Source: Candolleomyces eurysporus (taxonomy: Eukaryota > Basidiomycota > Agaricomycetes > Agaricales > Psathyrellaceae). From it: a DNA stretch of 23,881 nt. Below, in pieces: positions 19,153 to 23,881 of the stretch. The DNA lies in contig JANBPK010001333.1 in assembly GCA_027579435.1 (NCBI GenBank), positions 1-23,881 on the forward strand, read 5' to 3'. Numbering within the stretch: position 1 is the stretch's first letter; each line of letters starts with the position of its first letter. The notes under the pieces are model-generated. The model had not been told where the DNA came from. It was given only the letters and a program-made list of their open reading frames with translations, and did no database searches. The position numbers and the translations under genes were made by a program.

Positions 19153-21141
19153 CTACATGGCGAGAACCCCGGCATAAACATCTTGCTTAACTATTTGATA
19201 GGATTTTACCAGCATCTCGATCTCCTCCCACACACCACCATCCCCGGCCGATCCTTGCACCGCTTCGAGTCGAGGGAAAAGCCTGTCCAAGTACATAGCT
19301 ATCTCGATTTTCCTCTTGACGCTTAACTCCAGGCTTCGACCTTTTGCTTCCAGAGCGTGTATCTTCAAAATGCGAAGGGAGTGACCAGGTGCCGTGGGCG
19401 AGCTTTGAGATTGTTCGAAAATCTGGAAGCCTAGCAAGTCCTCTTCAACGATTTTTCTCTCGTCAAAAGGGAATTCGAGTTGTTCCAAATTCCGACTAGA
19501 CTTCCAGAAAAGATCCCCAAGGAGAGAAAGGCCGGGAAGGCTGGCATCGCCTTGAACGTTGAGGGCGGTGTCTTGGACCCTGAAAACGATCGTCTTCAGC
19601 TGATTATCATGGTGTATGCAATCCTTGAATAACCGAAGGACAGGGCTTCTCAAGGACAGCGGAACATTATCAAAGACAATGTGTTGAAGATTCACCGAGC
19701 CCAGAGCACGTGTGGCTTTGATTCCTCGTTCCGAGAGGGTCTCTTGCTGTTCCACCGCCTGACTTGCCCTTGTTCGATCCATAAATGAAATAGAAAGACT
19801 CTGCATTGCACGATTGTCTAGCAGGTAAATCCAAATGCTGAGGTAGAGAGATGACACTTGGGTCTCTCCAATGAGCTTGAGGGCTACGTTGACAGGTTGT
19901 TCGGGGCGAAGAACTTTATACAACAATGGCAGTTGATTTTGTTTCGCTCCGACTTGAAGAGTCTCGAGCCGGGGGAAAAATCGGGTTCGGCAAATAGTAG
20001 CCCCCTTCTTCATGACCCCGCACAGGAAAGGTCCTTCAATAATTAACCGTCGAAGCAACGATAGTTGTCGAAGTTTTTTGAGGGCCGATGCATTCAACCC
20101 TCCATTCGTCATCGTCAAATTCAAGGAAATGATGCTGGTGATAGAAGAGAGCTGATGAAGAAAGTCTTCGCTGACGGGTCCTCGATAGTCAAACGACTGC
20201 AGTTGGATAGCGGTGAATGATACTCGAGGAAACACCGCTAGAAGATTAGCTAGGGTCCCACTCCCGTTCGTCTCTTCGGTCTGCCAGTCGAGGGGTATTG
20301 CTCCGTCACTGGATACCATTTTTGAGGATGGAGCTATCGCCAGCGAGCGCATCGACTTCCCGGAAAGAAGGAAGAGTATAGGCAGTGCGGGGAATGCGCG
20401 GGGAGAGATCGAAACCGATTGAAGAATGGGGAATAAGGGGTCTGGTCTCTCGTGGAGTGTGAGCAGCTGCAAAAGCAAGATGGATGATATGGTGACGTCC
20501 TGATCTGGGGACAAGTGGAGGTCGAGCTGTTGGATTCGCGACGCATAAAAGTTGAAGCGTTCCCAATGGACAGAGCCGGTGTAGTTGAATCTCTAGAAAA
20601 CAAGTGGTATCAACGCCTCGAGTCGAGTGAAGAAAAAATTGTGGTCGTACCCCAAGGCCAACGTAATTTTTCTTGTACCAAGGTAAAAGGCTGAAAATAG
20701 GCGCCAGCCTCTCCATCGCCTTCCATAGCATGTTTGAGGTCGCGTGAAGGAACGATCTATTCACCAAAAGAAAGGCACAGAAGGAACCTTTCCACTTTGG
20801 CGGGCTCCCGAGAGCAGTCAACGAGCCAGATGGCTCGGCTTCTGAAGCGTCTTGAACCAATTGTTTCTTCAGGTGCGATAATATGACCGGTAGGATATCT
20901 TCGCTTTCAATGACTCGCTCCGTAACAGAGGGGAGCTTCCCTTCGGGGACTAGGCCCTCGCCATCCAGGCTGCCCTCCTTCCTTGGAATCTTGGTAGAAT
21001 TTTCATTCGCGTCGACACAAGTAGAAGTCGACAAGTCTGGTTATAAAAAACTCAGCCAAAACCCGCGGAAAAAGGGAGTACAATGGAGAACCACGCACCA
21101 GAATTAAGAAAAGATTCGGTGTCGCCTTGAGCAGGGAGCAT
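19153..21141 (-). CDS. F-box-like/leucine-rich protein, copy 4 (intact)
   Basis: Reading down: exons 21141-21099, 21036-20651 and 20592-19153, introns of 62 and 58 nt, 622 aa, no frame break. The first exon begins MLPAQGDTESFLNS. The degenerate F-box-like region is SEDILPVILSHLKKQL followed by FCAFLLVNRSFLHATSNMLW. The second intron falls directly after GLG, as in copy 3, and exon 3 opens with RFNYTGSVHWERFNFYAS, parallel to SFQYNGSVDWERFNFYAS in copy 3. Shared blocks include LLQLLTLHERPDPLFPILQS (identical in copy 3 up to that point) and YLDRLFPRLEAVQGS near the end. It is clearly the closest relative of copy 3, in the opposite orientation, about 5 kb away with an unrelated F-box gene between. 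Likely role as for copy 3. Confidence 0.88.
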
Positions 21142-22800
21142 GATGTCGCGGTACGAAGGTTGATGAGGGTTCTCAACGCTTGAGCAGCACAAAAAAGCAG
21201 AATTTTTCAAAGAGAAGACCAATGGTGGGCAAGTTCAACAGCGGAGCTGCTGGGTGGCTTAGACTAGCCAGTGCATCCACGTGTCGAATTCTCGATTGGC
21301 AATACAGTCGTGTTGACTCGGATTACACGCAGAAATCCGTGGAGTTTACGTCCTGAACCTGTCACCTAATACTGGAGTAACCTCAAAGGTTCTAGCTCCG
21401 AATTTGTGAATTTCTCATTTAATTCGGAGATTTATGACGATAATCGATTTATGCTTTCTTCCTCTTACTATATGCTATACTTGAAGAGGTGTGGAAGAGG
21501 CCAGGATATTAGCAGAACTGGGACCAACTCTTATATGCGCGAAATACCCCTCGAAGCCTCCGAGGTTCACCATTGTTATTCAGGAACACTATCCGCTATC
21601 CTCAAAGTCGTTATGAACAACCGTAAGGCTCTTACTCAAGTCAAAGTCAAGTCTGCCGTCCTGTCTCCACACTGGGGCAAACGACATATTGCACAACAAA
21701 AGCTTTCGAACGGATCCGATCATTGTGCTGTGTGTGTTCATTACTACTATATCGGGATGGTACGCCGATGAAGAGATCCTCTTGCCCACTATACGAAGCG
21801 TATATTCAAATTTAGATCTATTTACTTAGCGTCGGTACAAGGGAATTGTAAGATGCTTGTTAAATCCGAGTCGATTGCGAAGGAGCCACTTCCAGCCTGG
21901 TACTTCCCAGCTTTCAGCCGTCTTGCATTCACCCAGAATGGAATTCCGCCAAATTTTTGCATGTCGGGCAGCACCGGTACCAATGGCACTGAATAAGGAC
22001 GTTGGTATGGAGTTTAATGGAGGAATGAGGCTCACACTGTACCTCTACATGGACATCATAGAACATCCACTTAACACCGTCCTCGTCAACAGAGGATATG
22101 GTAAAATCGAGTTGGGAAGTAAACCACGAGATATCGGGCATGTTCAGGTTGAAAAAAAAATGAAGGAATGCCTGCTGGTCTAACAGATGGCATCCCGGTA
22201 AGCCTTCGTCTGTAAAAGACGGCATCACTAAAAAAAAAACTTGTCGGCTGACAATCGATTATCAGCGCATATGATTGCATTTTCGCTGCGGACGGAACCT
22301 TATAATGCAGGCAATCGCCGTTAATCGCTGGTAAGCGATACGCCATGTACTGTGCTTGTCAGAGCGCCATTAATTGATTGGTGGGGGTCAGCAGCTGCAA
22401 GGCGATCATGATCAATATGTGCTCACCTGTACATATATTGGAAAGCCTGCCCTAGAGGAATTCTGCACACTGCGTACGGCCAACATAAATTAGCCCACGG
22501 TAGTCCGGGCTGCCCAAGAAACCGCACAAGGATTTATAGCAAGGTCTATAGTGTGTCCGAGTCCTCGCAAAGAGAGACGTCAATCAAGTAATGTAGGTCT
22601 CCCAGGGCATAATACTCTGCGTCGCCGTCGCCTGTTTTCAGTAACAGATTGTCAAGGAACGCAGCAGGGATAGAGTGCATATTGAAGAAGATGCCAGCAA
22701 AATCGGGAATTTCTCCCTTGAGGATCCAAAACCCACTTCACAGCGAGGCCGACTGCAAGATCTAGGTGTAAAAGGCGTCAAGGTGCGAAACCTCATGGCT
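21142..22800. other. Gene-poor stretch, no confident feature
   Basis: Reading frames of 60-120 codons occur on both strands but conflict with one another and carry no recognised domain. The most protein-like are 21406-21771 (plus, non-ATG start) and a minus-strand chain around 22228-21929. The latter (for example DISWFTSQLDFTISSVDEDG) could splice across a GTACAG...CAG intron of 52 nt into a Cys-rich tail (CHWYRCCPTC). Runs of A9 and A10 near 22152 and 22230 make frames unreliable here. It may be decayed gene or transposon DNA. Confidence 0.4.
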
Positions 22801-23146
22801 TTAAATTGGCCCTTGGCTCGTTGGTTTCACTTTCAATACCCGGTCAAGGAGTATTTGAGAACTCCCGTGACGAGAGGTGGTGATATATCTAATGACGGTC
22901 GCCGCATAAATGAATTCCTGTTCGAGCAAAAAATTCGCAAGGATTCCGGGAATGCCATGACGGGCTGAGGTTGTAGCGACGCTGGATTTCACCAAAATTT
23001 GCTCGAACATAAGAAAAAAAAGAGATGTCGGCATTGGGGTATTTCTCAAGCAAGATGAGAGGTGGAGCGAACGACGATTTCAAGTTCTCGTTCTGGCCAG
23101 ACTGATCCTGCCGGCAAGGGCAAAAATATTCGATATCAAGACACCA
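22801..23146 (-). CDS. Tentative partial coding exon, unknown function, frame broken at a homopolymer
   Basis: On the minus strand, the frame from 23146 reads SSFAPPLILLEKYPNADISF and then meets an A8 run (T8 on the sense strand, 23014-23021). Taking one base fewer joins it to FEQILVKSSVATTSARHG, GILANFLLEQEFIYAATVIR and QILLDRVLKVK, ending at the stop 22801. The same kind of slip explains frame breaks elsewhere in the window, which is the main reason to report it. There is no in-frame ATG before the break, so an upstream exon would be needed. No family was recognised. Confidence 0.22.
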
Positions 23147-23881
23147 TCATTAGGATCGAAAGAAATCGTGAAGGGGATATATCNAAAAGTCCTACATAGC
23201 GCAGTACTCTTCGAGCTTGAGGGGCGGCGACCCTGTCAGGATTGTTTTTGACTCACCTCCCGCTGTACTGTACAGTCGGACTTGCCTTAGTTCGAGGTCA
23301 AGTTATCTGGATTCGGAGTGGAAGAGCTCCAACGACATTTAAAAACCGCGAAACTGTAGCAATAAATCGTGGCGATCATCAACGGAAACCTAGAGCGACA
23401 CGGATGCCTCCATACTGCTACCATAGGATCGATGAAACCCTGTAAATCGCAATTAGGGGGCTCGGCCCTGTCCCCCTCAACTTATACGTAGAAGATGACA
23501 CTCAATGACATACACACGTTCCCCTGTCAATGTCCTCTCATCATGAACGACGACACGAGTCAACAGTTCCACCTGGTGCACAAGACACGCCCCGGTCACA
23601 CTACCCAGCGCTCCACGCGCTCAGGGCGTCTCAATCAGACGCGCATGCTCGGCAGTCTCGGACGACTCCCCTCGGAATGCGGGGCCCATACTTCTTCCAG
23701 CTCCTGGAGCCCCTATGCACGATAATCGCTGCACGGGAGCGGTAGGCAGATATGAAGAGAGCACTCTATGCATGGATAAAAATAGAAGAGAGCAACTCGC
23801 GACTCCGAGTGGGTCACCAAATATTTTTTACATACCTCATCTCATCCTCATCCCATGCGTGCGTCAGCACATACGTATGTC
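23147..23881. other. Right-hand end, no confident gene
   Basis: An N at 23184 sits before an A4 run. Overlapping plus-strand frames at 23495-23745 are rich in Ser/Arg/Thr and have no motif. Near the end a GGATAAAAATAG stretch (about 23774-23785) followed by C/T-rich sequence and an ATG at 23855 could be a promoter and start for a gene beyond the window, but this is speculative. Confidence 0.3.

Noticed and set aside
1..23881. CRISPR arrays, prokaryotic operons, rRNA or tRNA genes, viral genes
   Set aside because: No regularly spaced repeats, no polycistronic layout, and introns throughout; nothing in the window supports these classes.

Overview
The window looks like nuclear DNA of a filamentous basidiomycete, most likely an Agaricomycete. 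Genes sit on both strands, are intron-rich (introns mostly 46-104 nt, GT...AG, with CTRAC/CTGAC-like branch sites) and belong to families expanded in that class: NACHT (STAND/NLR-like) ATPases, small P-loop GTPases, secreted GMC oxidoreductases and large F-box-like families. The species cannot be named from sequence alone. Isolated N characters beside homopolymers, and several frame breaks that vanish if one homopolymer base is dropped, suggest pyrosequencing-type reads, so frame breaks at homopolymers should be distrusted.

Layout. 1-370 (+): C-terminal piece of a Tc1/mariner-type transposase cut by the window edge. 843-1917 (+): P-loop GTPase, five exons, 287 aa. 2792-5023 (+): NACHT NTPase, four exons, 687 aa. 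5922-7700 (-): first F-box-like/leucine-rich gene, about 559 aa. 8425-8955 (+): tentative unknown small gene. 8965-11445 (+): secreted GMC oxidoreductase (AA3_2-like), eleven exons, 601 aa. 11555-13506 (-): decayed F-box-like paralogue, with an extra relic first exon at 13853-14008 (-). 14342-16384 (+): intact paralogue, 643 aa. 16748-18618 (-): F-box protein of a different subfamily with a canonical F-box, about 604 aa. 19153-21141 (-): third intact paralogue, 622 aa. 21142-23881 is mostly unassigned, with one tentative broken reading frame at 22801-23146 (-).

Biology. The left part pairs an NLR-like NACHT protein with a GTPase; both kinds are linked in fungi and animals to innate sensing, though a joint role here is inference only. 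The right part is a birth-and-death cluster of F-box-like genes: three intact copies, one pseudogene and one exon relic share a conserved intron position and a conserved C-terminal ending (D-x-LFP ... E-x-SYQ type). They are probably substrate adaptors for SCF ubiquitin ligases, or degenerate derivatives. The GMC oxidoreductase is a secreted flavoenzyme of the kind that makes H2O2 or reduces quinones during lignocellulose breakdown; it appears to be an unrelated passenger. No rRNA, tRNA, CRISPR or prokaryotic-type operon was seen.
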